A DNA stretch of 64,000 nt from Sipunculus nudus (lineage: Eukaryota > Annelida > Sipuncula > Golfingiida > Sipunculidae): contig CM049306.1 in the NCBI GenBank assembly GCA_026874595.1, positions 87,933,142 through 87,997,141 of the forward strand, read 5' to 3'. The stretch's first letter is position 1; every line of letters begins with the position of its first letter. This document shows positions 41,801 through 48,605 of the stretch, piece after piece. The translations under genes were made by a program, and so were the position numbers. The notes beneath the pieces were generated by a model. It searched no databases, had not been told where the DNA came from, and saw nothing but the letters and a program-made list of their open reading frames with translations.

Positions 41801-44800
41801 TCTTTCTTTCTGTCACTCTTATATTGGTTCTCTCACAAAAAATACACACATTCAGAAACCCATTCATATACCATTTGCACTTGATACATTATTGCCCCGA
41901 GATGATATGACAGTTACTTTTTACCTGTAGCGCCGATCAACCAGCCGGTAGAGGTCCAGGTGGAGAGAATGAGCAGCTACGCCATCCAGGCCAGCTGGCG
42001 TGGTGTTAGCACCAACCAGCTGGAGGAACCACTCACAGGGTACAAGGTAAGGATACACGTCTACTCATTAACCAAAATAATAAGAATATAAATTTATGCC
42101 TACTCAGGGGTGGATCCAGGATTTAGGAAAAGGAGGAATCCAACCCACAAGGACTTGTGATGACAAGCCTGAAATAAAATAGTCCCCAGTTCCAGAAAAA
42201 GGGGATCCAGGCTGCAAAAAGTTGTCTGAAACCCCTTAAAAAAGATTGCAGCAGCTGACCCCCAGTCTGGACCTCCCTCTGGATCTGCTTCTGCTGCAGT
42301 ATTGCAGTCTTCAACAAAGAATTGCATGTAGAGCTTGTTCACATTAGTATATTCAGTAACACGTAATCACATGCATATTTTCTGGGGGAGGAAAATGATA
42401 AAAATTATACTTTCTGCATGAAGAGGAAAAGGTAAGGGTTTATGGTCTGATATAATAGACAATTTAAGTCTTATCCATCTTTACACTTTCCCCTTATGGT
42501 CTTGCTTCCAGCCCTGTTCATTTTTAGCTATTCTCCACCCCCAGCAGAGTAACAACCCAAGCAGACATAATGGGCATTAGAAAGTTATTCATTTTACATT
42601 TGCCTGCTGCTTGTTAGGGCTGAAAGTAGTACTGGAGTACAGGTTATACTTACTGAGTAAATTGAGGCCAAATTTTGACTTGAGTACTCGTGTATGTACA
42701 TGTATATCTGAATATTACTACAAATTTACAGGCAGTCTGTAGACCTGTTAATGCATTATTTTTATTCATGTTGAAAAATGAGTGTGTGCTAATATGAAGA
42801 AATATATGAGACTTCAGTCAGGTTTCGTTAGAAGGTGGATTTCATTACAGGTAAAAATCTGGAGAGAAGGCCAGCACATCAAATCTGCTACAGATTATGA
42901 TGCAGGGAAAGAGACAGACTTATACATTGATGGTTTGAGGCATGATATCATCTACAAGCTCAGGGTGTTTGGATACAGTCGTGGTGGAGATGGCACCCAG
43001 AGCTCACCCACAGTCAAATTTATCCTTGGTAAGTGTGGGACCTAATTATATAGATGTTTATATTTTACAACATTGCTGTAGAGGGATTTTGTGTGAGATG
43101 TGTATGTTGATTGAAAGTGTTTAGTATAATAATAAGAGTAGTTTCAACCTGGTGTCCATTAATTGCCATTGTAAGATGCAGATAAAAATATTTAAGAATA
43201 CTTTTGAATATTTAAAAACCCTATCTTTAAAAGGTCAAGTTATTCTAAAAGATTTAGATATGGGAGTGAAAGAGTAGGATGTAGTCTATAGTCCGTTTCA
43301 TCCTCTCATGTCCACCTGTTTTTTGCGATCATGAAAATTTGTATTAATTACTTTTCAAGGAAACATTTTTATAGTGTAGAGGATTAAATGACCTAATATT
43401 CAACAAGGTAAATAAATACCTGCCTAACACCTTATATAAGAAAGATTTGAGAAATCAGTATACATTTTACAACATATCAAACCCACTTTTGGCGGTTAAG
43501 GTCATTGGTCACATGCAAAAACAGTCTCAATTGACAACTGCTGATTGGATTAGGTCATGGAAATGTTCTAAAATGATATAACCAGTTTAAACAAAGATGG
43601 CTACTCATGCAGGAACATATCATTTCTGCCAGATCATTGTGAAGATACTAAAATTGTGAAACATAAACTGTGGATTTATTTTGAAATTTTTAATTGCCAT
43701 ATTGGGTTGTCATTTCCACATGTAGTTTTCAAGGAAATTATTGAAAAATATAAACTTTTAAGAAAATTATCTAAAAAAAGGTGGACAGCATGTGGTTAAA
43801 CGGACTATAGTAGTTAAGGCTGTCAAATATCTTCCAATTTCATAAATCAATATAGTATCTATAAATCAATAGTAGTATACTGGCGTCTTAAATAGGGGAT
43901 TACTTTTGATGAATGTTAGAGGCCCCTATTCTGATATCTGACATCTATTAACTATAAATAATCTCTTAAAGCTTTAATAGAAATAACCCAGAAAACATCA
44001 ATCTCACTACACACAGGCTGTTTGTTTTGTTTATATCCACATGTTTATAACATGTGGGGACCTGCCAATATAATCCAGACACACTGAACAAAGACATTTG
44101 TTGGAAAGTCATACAAACCAGAGTTTTGCAAAGGGTGTTTTGCAACTAGTGACCTTTCAGCTTCAGCACATGTACAAATATCCACCTTAGGCCAAAAAAA
44201 ATAAAAGGTATGGTTCTCAGGCACTGCCCGCATCAATTTTAAACCTCCGCATGAAAAATTTTGATTTTGATTTTCTTTAGAAACTTGCCAATTTTGAGCT
44301 GCAGCTGCTCGGACATTTCTTTCAAGAAGATAAAATCATAAAATTTCCTTTTTTATGTAGTGCTTTTACTTGTTTAGCAAAATAAATCTGTTTTTATCTT
44401 GCTTTTCCTTTATCATTTGACATTTTTATCGAAACATACAAAAAAAATAAAAACAAAAAAACCGCCTGCCCGCATTGATTTCGGAAAAAAAGTGCCTGAG
44501 AAGCATACCTTTTTTTTATTTTGGCCTTAACTTTCATGTTTTTTTCTGTTAGTCAACAGTATTGGATGATTCATGTTTACTAACAGCTTGGTAGATGAAT
44601 AGCTTGCTTTAATAGGAGGCACAACAAACCGTAGTATTCAACCCATCAGACATCGTAAAATGTGGTACAGAGTATTAATCTGAGTCAAATTGAGCGAGGA
44701 GACAGATCAGTACAGCTTTGAATATTGACAGTAAATGACAATGAACTAATATAAATAACCATATTTTGTCTCTGCAGGCTCCGGATCTCTTGCTCAGGTG

Positions 44801-44854
44801 TCCCAGATCTTAGTGTTCCTGTCTTTGATGTTAACCAGCTGGTTTCTATGGTAA
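43..44854 (+). CDS. Cntn: Contactin-family GPI-anchored cell adhesion protein, 3' part of gene (16 exons)
   Basis: Sixteen exons at 43-148, 2317-2549, 22897-23187, 23931-24221, 25421-25623, 26315-26441, 29466-29630, 31635-31766, 36483-36577, 37880-37963, 38689-38836, 40295-40416, 41175-41364, 41931-42046, 42851-43028 and 44778-44854 join in one frame with GT/AG borders and give about 851 residues. Domain order is four Ig domains (each with the Cys-Trp-Cys core), four fibronectin III domains and a short hydrophobic C-terminus without a cytoplasmic tail. This is the layout of contactins, which have six Ig, four FnIII and a GPI anchor, so the visible Ig domains are probably Ig3-Ig6. Family role: extracellular neural adhesion and, in invertebrates, septate junction assembly with neurexin IV and neuroglian. 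N-glycosylation sequons occur in exons 4 (three), 5, 8 and 12. The start codon, signal peptide and first Ig domains lie left of the window. Contactin rather than a transmembrane L1/neurofascin is favoured by the absent cytoplasmic tail. Vertebrate-type paralogue assignment is not possible. Confidence 0.93.
149..2316. other. Contactin intron 1: no recognisable feature
   Basis: AT-rich sequence with short A and T runs. I see no exon, RNA gene or repeat family shared with the rest of the window. The open frames near 1957-2241 lack coding character. Confidence 0.5.
2317..2549 (+). CDS. Cntn: Contactin exon 2: second half of Ig domain (Ig3)
   Basis: The acceptor is ccttcag and the donor is g|gtacat. 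The exon continues the Ig domain with CRPPQFLLYSWDKYE (core Trp) and closes with DSGTYRCHVRRPNG, the canonical D-x-G-x-Y-x-C strand F motif. The extra Cys at the exon start, next to the canonical pair, is unusual. The phase 1 end joins exon 3 across a 20.3-kb intron. Confidence 0.92.
2934..6166 (+). mobile_element. X0 element (4 subunits of about 335 bp)
   Basis: It starts TTTTTAGC with an imperfect 13-bp hairpin (AGCTCAGCTGACT / AGTCATCTGAGCT), then a (GTCY)n tract. Four roughly 335-bp subunits follow, with palindrome positions near 3280, 3619, 3961 and 4290. Next comes the 149/130-bp alternating core from 4630, and the 3' end has AGTCAGCTGAGC, a TGACCCATGGGTCA palindrome and CTTGTT. It lacks the TTAA MITE present in X1 and X3. 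Confidence 0.8.
6167..7760 (+). mobile_element. Y0 segment
   Basis: It starts TTTAGCTCAACTATC with its own 5' inverted motif (AGCTCA...TGAGCT) and a short CTGTCTGTCC tract, followed by several roughly 150-bp degenerate repeats (AACATGATTTTGAGCACC and variants near 6865, 7018, 7176 and 7319). It ends at GACACACCAG, immediately before X1, without a recognisable 3' palindrome, so its 3' end may be truncated. Confidence 0.7.
7761..12200 (+). mobile_element. X1 element (7 subunits, with TTAA MITE)
   Basis: Same ends as X0. Seven roughly 335-bp subunits carry the palindrome or a variant near 8094, 8430, 8766, 9086, 9424, 10032 and 10375. The 608-bp gap between the fifth and sixth is explained by the 274-bp MITE at 9485. 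The 149/130-bp core follows. Confidence 0.8.
9485..9758. mobile_element. TTAA-flanked MITE in X1 (piggyBac-like)
   Basis: A 274-bp insertion bounded by TTAA on both sides, with terminal inverted repeats TTAACCCTTTACTGTTTAC and TTAACCATTTACTGTTTAC (second read on the other strand). The X0 subunit at about 3672 shows the uninterrupted site. TTAA target use is known for piggyBac-type transposons; the superfamily is inferred. Confidence 0.75.
12201..13796 (+). mobile_element. Y1 segment
   Basis: Near-identical to Y0 over its whole 1.6 kb, with only scattered substitutions and a C-run length change near 13630. Confidence 0.7.
13797..16632 (+). mobile_element. X2 element (3 subunits, internal deletion)
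   Basis: Same ends and core as X1, but only three roughly 335-bp subunits (palindrome variants near 14130, 14466 and 14808). About 1.6 kb present in X1 is missing. The junction near 14300 lies in the shared GAAATTAGGTCTCTGTTACC segment of the subunits, consistent with recombination between subunits. The MITE falls in the missing part. Confidence 0.78.
16633..18230 (+). mobile_element. Y2 segment
   Basis: Near-identical to Y0 and Y1. Carries a 14-C run near 18060 where Y0 and Y1 have shorter runs. Confidence 0.7.
18231..22659 (+). mobile_element. X3 element (7 subunits, with TTAA MITE)
   Basis: Same structure as X1: subunit palindrome positions near 18565, 18901, 19238, 19556, 19894, 20504 and 20846, and the MITE at the same place. 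Its last part (from about 22390) is somewhat more diverged. It ends TGACCCATGGGTCA then CTTGTT, after which unique intron resumes. Confidence 0.8.
19956..20229. mobile_element. TTAA-flanked MITE in X3
   Basis: Same 274-bp insertion at the orthologous site as in X1, so it was inserted before that unit was duplicated. Confidence 0.75.
22739..22761. repeat. Poly-G tract (23 G)
   Basis: Uninterrupted G run shortly after the X3 end, 136 bp upstream of contactin exon 3. Assembly length may be unreliable. Confidence 0.9.
22897..23187 (+). CDS. Cntn: Contactin exon 3: complete Ig domain (Ig4)
   Basis: This 291-bp exon has phase 1 at both ends and encodes a whole Ig domain: LRWRCQANGYP (first Cys), YRWYKN (core Trp) and DSAMYQCAASNVHG (second Cys). 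The acceptor is tgtttcag and the donor gtaagg. The symmetric 1-1 phase is typical of a shuffled or duplicated Ig module. Confidence 0.95.
23779..23870. repeat. Compound (TA)n(TG)n microsatellite
   Basis: About 70 bp of TA repeats followed by about 22 bp of TG repeats in contactin intron 3, 60 bp upstream of the exon 4 acceptor. The rest of intron 3 (23188-23930) has no other feature I can name. Confidence 0.95.
23931..24221 (+). CDS. Cntn: Contactin exon 4: complete Ig domain (Ig5)
   Basis: Also 291 bp with 1-1 phase. It encodes TTIMCRPEAAPTP, ITWFKNN and DQGTYKCVAENLHG, the three core motifs of an I-set Ig domain. Sequons NTT, NSS and NLT are present. The acceptor tttgacag lies 60 bp downstream of a long TA/GT microsatellite. 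The donor is gtaagt. Confidence 0.95.
24497..24701. mobile_element. MITE with CAGGGGCAGAT ends
   Basis: It starts CAGGGGCAGATCCAGG and ends with an inverted, imperfect counterpart (ATCCGCTTCTG). AGTCA flanks it on both sides, a likely 5-bp target duplication. A second diverged copy is at 42105-42293. It has internal G and C runs. Superfamily not assigned. Confidence 0.65.
24990..25245 (-). mobile_element. tRNA-derived SINE, MetaSINE-like, minus strand (diverged)
   Basis: On the minus strand a B-box-like GGTTCGATCCCAGG follows a plausible A-box region. Downstream the body reads GTGGTTCTGTCTGG and TCTTCCTCCACC, resembling the core of the SINE at 30591. Boundaries are approximate. Confidence 0.5.
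25421..25623 (+). CDS. Cntn: Contactin exon 5: first half of Ig domain (Ig6)
   Basis: Acceptor tcattgcag, donor aga|gtgagt, phase 0 end. It encodes AYMNCIASYSPQLD and VTYIWYHNNML, the first Cys and core Trp of the last Ig domain, and carries an NKT sequon. The next exon supplies the second Cys. Confidence 0.92.
25624..26314. other. Contactin intron 5: no recognisable feature
   Basis: AT-rich unique-looking sequence without visible repeats or coding potential. Confidence 0.5.
26315..26441 (+). CDS. Cntn: Contactin exon 6: second half of Ig domain (Ig6)
   Basis: Acceptor gttttaag, donor gtaagc. It encodes GGLYIVRAQTEHQGRYTCMV, the strand E/F end of the Ig fold with its second Cys. Its position immediately before the fibronectin domains matches Ig6 of contactins. 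Confidence 0.92.
26600..28738 (+). mobile_element. W element, forward
   Basis: It starts TTTTTAGCAAACCTGTGAGC and ends CACAGGTTCGCATTAGGCC then CTTGTT. AACCTGTG at the 5' end and CACAGGTT at the 3' end are inverted, and AGGCCTGTAGGCCT forms a 3' palindromic hairpin. Internal diverged repeats carry GGTGGTGCCACC-type palindromes (near 27057, 27209, 27503, 28303, 28427 and 28552, the last three about 125 bp apart). A second copy, W', lies inverted at 58414-63542. Sits in contactin intron 6. Confidence 0.7.
28739..29465. other. Rest of contactin intron 6: nothing recognised
   Basis: AT-rich sequence between the W element and exon 7. No feature seen. Confidence 0.5.
29466..29630 (+). CDS. Cntn: Contactin exon 7: first half of FnIII domain 1
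   Basis: Acceptor tattttag, donor gtaggt. It starts with a Gly-Pro-Pro linker (GPPSMPAGV) and includes VVVQWKRPESNGPPI and YYVVEGYNHWEKLW, the B-strand Trp and C-strand Tyr pattern of FnIII. The phase 1 end joins exon 8. Confidence 0.9.
30591..30838 (+). mobile_element. tRNA-derived SINE (MetaSINE-like)
   Basis: The head resembles a tRNA gene with A-box-like GTCGAGGGGTAAAA and B-box GGGTTCAATCCC. The body contains CCGGTGGTTTTCGCCAGG and CTCCAGTTTCCTCCACC, which I recognise as the MetaSINE core known from bivalves and other animals. A TAAATAA-rich tail follows. It is intronic and not a functional tRNA. Confidence 0.65.
30900..31555 (-). mobile_element. H element: small Helitron-like element, minus strand
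   Basis: Read on the minus strand it starts TCTTTTTAAGCCCCCGCCAC after an A, has a strong 5' hairpin (GCCAC...GTGGC within G/C-rich arms), and ends with hairpin GTGTC-loop-GACAC then ATCTAG followed by T. TC start, CTAG end and A/T flanks are Helitron rules. Inside are three roughly 180-bp repeats (near 30980, 31161 and 31340). No coding region. Confidence 0.55.
31635..31766 (+). CDS. Cntn: Contactin exon 8: second half of FnIII domain 1
   Basis: Acceptor ttttacag, donor gtatgt. LRPNSHYHLRMRAENRIG is the typical FnIII F-strand motif (Tyr, Arg-x-Arg-Ala-x-Asn, Gly). It contains an NVT sequon. Confidence 0.9.
33471..36091 (+). mobile_element. Z element, nested in V
   Basis: It starts TTTTTAGCTCAGCTGACT with a 13-bp imperfect hairpin (partner AGTCATCTGAGCT), then (CCGT)n near 33525-33565, and ends ACAGCTGAGC, GACCCATAGGTC and CTTGTT. 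It contains a direct duplication of about 660-680 bp (AAATTCGGCATA at 33606 and 34288). The inverted copy Z' is at 48606-51241. Shares ends with X, but the body differs. Confidence 0.75.
33525..33566. repeat. (CCGT)n microsatellite near the Z 5' end
   Basis: CCGTCCGTCCGT repeats typical of the (GTCY)n tract of pearl/HINE-type elements. The inverted version (ACGG)n is at about 51148-51185 in Z'. Confidence 0.85.
36483..36577 (+). CDS. Cntn: Contactin exon 9: start of FnIII domain 2
   Basis: Acceptor ttgtacag, donor aag|gtttgt. It encodes a glycine-rich linker (QQVGGGGGKTGD) followed by LQVTWK. A Gly-rich linker before FnIII-2 is a known contactin trait, which supports the family call. It ends in phase 0. 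Confidence 0.9.
36578..37879. other. Contactin intron 9, largely unique
   Basis: No mobile element recognised before the minisatellite at 37527. The open frames on either strand look non-coding. Confidence 0.5.
37527..37865. repeat. Minisatellite of about 90 bp, four copies
   Basis: GGTAGATTTTGCTTTATGCC begins at 37527, 37616, 37708 (with one change) and 37798. Each is followed by GTGCAATATAGTGAG and a GATAAAAA segment. Copies look about 90-95 percent alike. The last copy ends about 15 bp before the exon 10 acceptor. Confidence 0.88.
37880..37963 (+). CDS. Cntn: Contactin exon 10: middle of FnIII domain 2
   Basis: A short 84-bp (28-codon) phase 0-0 exon with acceptor cttgttttag and donor gtaagt. 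It encodes PLEPWQHNAGGLHYMVYAK, the B-C loop and C strand of the FnIII fold. The intron just upstream ends in a 90-bp minisatellite that runs up to the acceptor. Confidence 0.88.
37964..38688. other. Contactin intron 10 with a possible reverse-transcriptase-like relic
   Basis: Contains a 10-C run near 38206. At 38473-38642 the plus strand reads VFYLPYADNRYVIITPSSS, then SLQN, a stop, and INIHNESVIKIGDKYLGASM in the same frame. This faintly resembles the Y-x-DD and KYLG motifs of a decayed LINE reverse transcriptase. Weak. Confidence 0.25.
38689..38836 (+). CDS. Cntn: Contactin exon 11: end of FnIII domain 2
   Basis: Acceptor acaatttag, donor t|gtgagt. It encodes YRQYDVAVQAVNSVGPGPMS, a textbook FnIII F-G segment. 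Phase 1 end. Confidence 0.9.
38837..40294. repeat. Contactin intron 11 with diverged tandem repeats
   Basis: Between about 39030 and 39480 there are four diverged repeats built around ATTCT-GGCAAAATCCACAC and AATGAAGTCAAAGGTC (near 39035, 39182, 39321 and 39422), spacing roughly 100-150 bp. They probably derive from an old mobile element. The rest shows nothing. Confidence 0.5.
40295..40416 (+). CDS. Cntn: Contactin exon 12: first half of FnIII domain 3
   Basis: Acceptor ctttttcag, donor agg|gtaaac, 122 bp. It encodes PTVIAQNVRAQPFNSTACLV, HWEPVPDNRE and LGGYR, the B and C strands of FnIII. An NST sequon is present. Confidence 0.9.
40417..41174. other. Contactin intron 12: nothing recognised
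   Basis: AT-rich. No repeat family of the window is visible. Confidence 0.5.
41175..41364 (+). CDS. Cntn: Contactin exon 13: second half of FnIII domain 3
   Basis: Acceptor ttgtttag, donor g|gtgaga. It starts LSYWKEVGE and ends with LDPDTPYYFDVMVWNDAGNG, the C' to F strands of FnIII. It reads in frame from exon 12. Confidence 0.9.
41365..41930. other. Contactin intron 13: nothing recognised
   Basis: AT- and CT-rich, including a TCTCTTTC-rich stretch near 41770-41830. No element identified. Confidence 0.5.
41931..42046 (+). CDS. Cntn: Contactin exon 14: first half of FnIII domain 4
   Basis: Acceptor acctgtag, donor aag|gtaagg. It encodes APINQPVEVQVERMSSYAIQ, ASWRGV and EEPLTGYK. The Trp-Arg-Gly-Val B strand and Tyr-Lys C strand mark the last FnIII domain. 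Confidence 0.9.
42105..42293. mobile_element. Second CAGGGG-ended MITE
   Basis: Starts CAGGGGTGGATCCAGG and ends GGATCTGCTTCTG. Internal sequence parallels the copy at 24497-24701. No clear target duplication is visible. Confidence 0.6.
42851..43028 (+). CDS. Cntn: Contactin exon 15: second half of FnIII domain 4
   Basis: Acceptor tcattacag, donor g|gtaagt. It encodes VKIWREGQ and then LRHDIIYKLRVFGYSRGGDG, the E-F strands of the final FnIII domain. Confidence 0.9.
44190..44526. mobile_element. MITE with long inverted repeats and TTA flanks (PIF/Harbinger-like)
   Basis: Inverted ends of about 45 bp begin GGCCAAAA and include GGTATG-TTCTCAGGCACT and GCCCGCATCAA. The element is 337 bp and flanked by TTA on both sides. 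A 3-bp TWA duplication is known for PIF/Harbinger elements; the superfamily is inferred. Contactin intron 15 (43029-44777). Related end sequence reappears near 63551. Confidence 0.7.
44778..44854 (+). CDS. Cntn: Contactin exon 16: C-terminal GPI-attachment signal and stop
   Basis: Acceptor tctctgcag. A split Gly codon is followed by small residues (SGSLAQVSQ) and about 15 hydrophobic residues (ILVFLSLMLTSWFLW) ending directly at TAA (44852-44854). Small residues followed by a hydrophobic tail with no charged cytoplasmic end is the GPI signal pattern. The exact omega site cannot be fixed by eye; Ser or Gly at the exon start are the candidates. Confidence 0.9.
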
Positions 44855-46655
44855 CCATCGCAGGTCAGCAGTATTGAGACTTTTCATACCACATCAGATG
44901 GATGGAAGAATCTTATTGAGCATGCCGTTATTTTGATTGTATAAGTAACAACATTCACAAACACATGTTCAAACGTCTTTGTAAAGTTTATGAAAACATA
45001 CCTTTCCCTCTAATCCTTTAAGATTTCGAGAGGAAACTGTTTGTGTTAGCTGGTATTTCTGTGCTTACAAGATAAATTACTGTAAATATTTCAGCAGGTG
45101 GATATTAGATAATGCAGTATGGTTTTAATAACAAGATATTACCTGTTAGCAAGATATATATTCCACAGGTTTGTATATGTTTAAGACTCTTTAGGAAGAA
45201 TCATTTCGTGTGATCAGTCTGATGAAGATTTACCAGTATTTGTGAATAAGACACGCTGCTTTTATTGTAAAGTATATTTTTCAGAAATGTTGTAAAATAT
45301 TTGAGAAATGTTGCAAAATGTTAGGAGATAAGGGAGGCACTCCATTATGTATCCCAGCATTGGTAGAATTTTAAAGACCACATGTTAATTACTCTCACAG
45401 GCTAGATCATGTGTTTACTGTTATAATAGTAAAAATCTGTGTCTTCATTTCACAGAGTGCTTAAAATATAAGGATTTTATGAGGCATTAGAAATTTTCAT
45501 TTCTTAAGACTAACAGTTATGACTTACTGGGTATATCAGCAGACCATGCACCTGTACATTATTAAATGTTCATAGACCTAGTATTTTTTTGTTGTAAATA
45601 ATATAACCCTCAATATGTTTCCACAAGTGACTATATTGCCATCACAATTAAGTAACAAAAAGGATGGTTCCAAAAGGAAAGGGGCACAGTGATACAGACT
45701 GAATTCCATGTAGGTACTTGGTTGAGAATCCATTACTGAATAAGTTTGGTTACCAGTACACTTTATCTATAATTGTGTCAGTTGATTAAATATTTAATAA
45801 AAATTCAAATAAATAAGCCAAGGAACTGATGAAATATTTGACATACCAGTATCATTTAAATAATTTTCTTACAGCTGTTGTAAATATTCATTGATAAAAA
45901 AATTCTGTATAAAAAAATAATGGAAAGGTTACACAGGTAACACAGAGCAATGTAATGCACTGACCAAATAAAGTAGCATTTGGCCTAGAAGAGATGTACT
46001 TGTTTATCAGATAGTCTTTGTATAACCAACAACATTACCAGACTCTTGCATTTTAAGTTGTACAGCAAACCAAATGCACCAATGTTTTATACCTGGATAA
46101 AATTTAGTTAATTCCGGTTTGAGAAGTTCTTTTTCTCAAAAATGATCACAAGAAACCTTCTGTGCTAGCACAGAATACAAAATCTTTCTGTTTACCCTAC
46201 TTACATATGATGGCCTTAACATGTTCTTTTTATATCATCATCATTTATAGCAGAATTGACTGTTTTGTATTTCAGTTTCATACACAAGTGCTCTGTAAGG
46301 ATGTTTGAAGTTAGGCAGATGTGTCTGATTTTCAGAGTATTTCATGGGCTTATTGTTTCCACATATCATGTGTTTTGTCATACATGTTTATGAGCTTAGC
46401 TTGTCTCATGTTGCAAATGTAAATACAGTATTTTATAAAGTAATTATAACTCAGACATCTATCAGTATGTAAATTTATCAGCACATTTCTGTTTATACAC
46501 AGGTAACTGATTGCCACACCTGAGGAGCCAATATGTATATTGCTGATGTGTACATATCAATTATGTTATAGAAGAATAATAGCTCTCTATAATAGTTTAT
46601 TATCCTGTATATATTCTATTTTACTTTTTCAATAAAAAAGACTTAAGTCAAAGGG
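44855..46655 (+). other. Cntn: Contactin 3' UTR
   Basis: AT-rich non-coding sequence after the stop. No repeat family of the window is visible in it, consistent with exonic 3' UTR. It probably ends after the AATAAA at 46631. Earlier AATAAA-type motifs near 45797 could give a shorter form. Confidence 0.6.
46631..46636 (+). terminator. Candidate polyadenylation signal AATAAA for contactin
   Basis: A canonical AATAAA with a T-rich stretch about 20 bp downstream, 1.8 kb after the contactin stop and before a different sequence class begins. Confidence 0.5.
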
Positions 46656-46856
46656 TCTTTTTTTTTAAAAGAAAAACATACATACACTGGTGTTGTGCAT
46701 GTAACAATCACAATTCAGAAGGATATAAATGAATTTGCTTGTACGTCCATTGATAACTCCCTGGAGAAGTTGTGAAGAAAACAGAGGGTGTCCGACTGGG
46801 TCATAGATTCAGGAAATGAATTTCAAGTGGGATCAAATAAGTGGGTTTATTATTTG

Positions 46857-47330
46857 TTAATCTAAAACCTTTGTCAGGTCAGTGATGGCAGTGTATAGAG
46901 GTTTTGGATCTTTGTCTCCTATATTTGATATTCTGAATTCTTTTAGTGAGGCAATCATGATTATAAAGCACCAGCCTGGAAATAAACACTGATCCTGGGT
47001 TTGCTCATTCAACAAATGTTTGCAATTTATCAATAACCAAGCAAACAACTTCCCATCTTTGCAGAGGAGGGAAATTCCTTGGTGGTCAACTTTGTGCCTG
47101 GAGAGTCCCACAATGTTTGCATAAAACCTACCGTCTCTTCATCTTTGCACTGATAGAGGGACTTGTGAAGGCACTGAGGGGGAGTAGGTGGTATGCAACT
47201 TTGTCCTTGAAAGCTGGTAGTTTTCTACCACATGGTCAGTGAGGTGATTGCCTTGTACAGTTCTATGAAATGCAGATCATCAAAATCAGCAAGGTCTTGG
47301 TCATCAGTTTTCAACCTAGTCAGAGATCTA
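46857..47330 (-). pseudogene. Unrecognised coding-like remnant with an internal duplication
   Basis: Minus-strand sequence has two open stretches in different frames. One contains TDDQDLADFDDLHFIELYKA followed by ITSLTMW and a stop. The other (47111-46857) contains GDKDPKPLYTAITDLTKVLD. The LY-x-AIT-x-LT echo suggests a duplicated short motif from a former gene or retroposed copy. Frames change and stops interrupt it, so it is probably not functional. No product is assigned. Confidence 0.22.
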
Positions 47331-48362
47331 ACTGGAGACAATTTTGTGTCAAATTTGAGGAATAACAAGTGACCCATGGGTCTTGACGCTCAGCTGACTG
47401 GGAAGAGATTCGCAAAAGGAAATTTTATCATCCGAGTGGTAGTATATACCCATTCAACTGAAGCATCAAACAGATTAACCAACAGGCCAAGATTGTGTCT
47501 GTATTTATATATCTCAAAAATAGAGAAAAAATGCGTAAACTTTAAAAAAAAATACAGGTGGCTCCACCAGTCTTCAGAAACTAATAAAAACACTTAATGG
47601 TCAATATCCATGCAAAGAATCATGGTGATCTCTGCATTAGTTGTTCAGATACTTCAGCTTTTGTATCAAATTTTCCATTATTCTGAGGGATATTTCTGAG
47701 TCCTATAGCTTGAAGAATATGGGTAACAGAGACCTAATTTCAGGTTTCCACAGACACTTTTTATGGGCCTCCTTGCATGACAAGAATGAAGATTCTAGGT
47801 CCTGTTGTTACAATTTGTGCCATGTTAACAGATGACGGCATCCTTAAAGGTCTCAAAATTAGAGAAAAAAATTCGAAAAATTGAATAAAATATAGGTGGC
47901 ACCACCAGTCTGCAGAAACTGATGAAACACTCCATAATCAATATCCATGCAAAGAATCATGGTGATCTCTGCATTAGTTGTTCAAATACTTCAGCTTTTG
48001 TATCAAATTGTCCATTATTCTGAGGGATACTTCAGAGTCCTGTAGCTTGAAGGATATGGGAAACAGAGACCTAATTTCAGGTTACCTTGGAGACTTTTTA
48101 TGGGTCTCCCTGTGTGTCAAGAAGGAAGGTTCTAGGTCCAGTCGTTACGATTTTGTACCCTGTTGACAGTTAACCACATCTTTAAAGGTCTCAAAAATAG
48201 AGAAAAAAATTCGTAAAAAATTGAAAATAATACAGAAGGCGCACCCAGTCTGCAGAAACTGATGGAACACCTCATGATCAATATGTATGCCAAAAATCAA
48301 GACCATCAGTGTTGTAGTTATTGAGATACTGCAGTTTTTGTATCAAATTTTTCATTATTCTG

Positions 48363-48380
48363 GGGGGGGGGGGGGGGGGG
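48363..48380. repeat. Poly-G tract (18 G)
   Basis: G run inside an X4 subunit at the place where other X subunits have GGGGGG (the CCCCCC in ACCCCCCAG on the other strand). It expanded from a short run in the element. Confidence 0.85.
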
Positions 48381-48605
48381 TATTTTGAAGCCATACAGCT
48401 TAAAGGATATGGGTAACAGAGACCTAATTTCAGGTTTCCATGGAGACTTTTCATAGGTCCCTCACTGTGTCAAGAATGAAGATTCTAGGTCTAGTTATGA
48501 TTTGTGGCCTGTTAACAGATTTTCATATCTTTAAAGGTTTCAAAAATAGAGAAAAAAATTCGTAAAAAACCCGAACAATTACAGGTGGTGCCACTAGTCT
48601 GTAGA

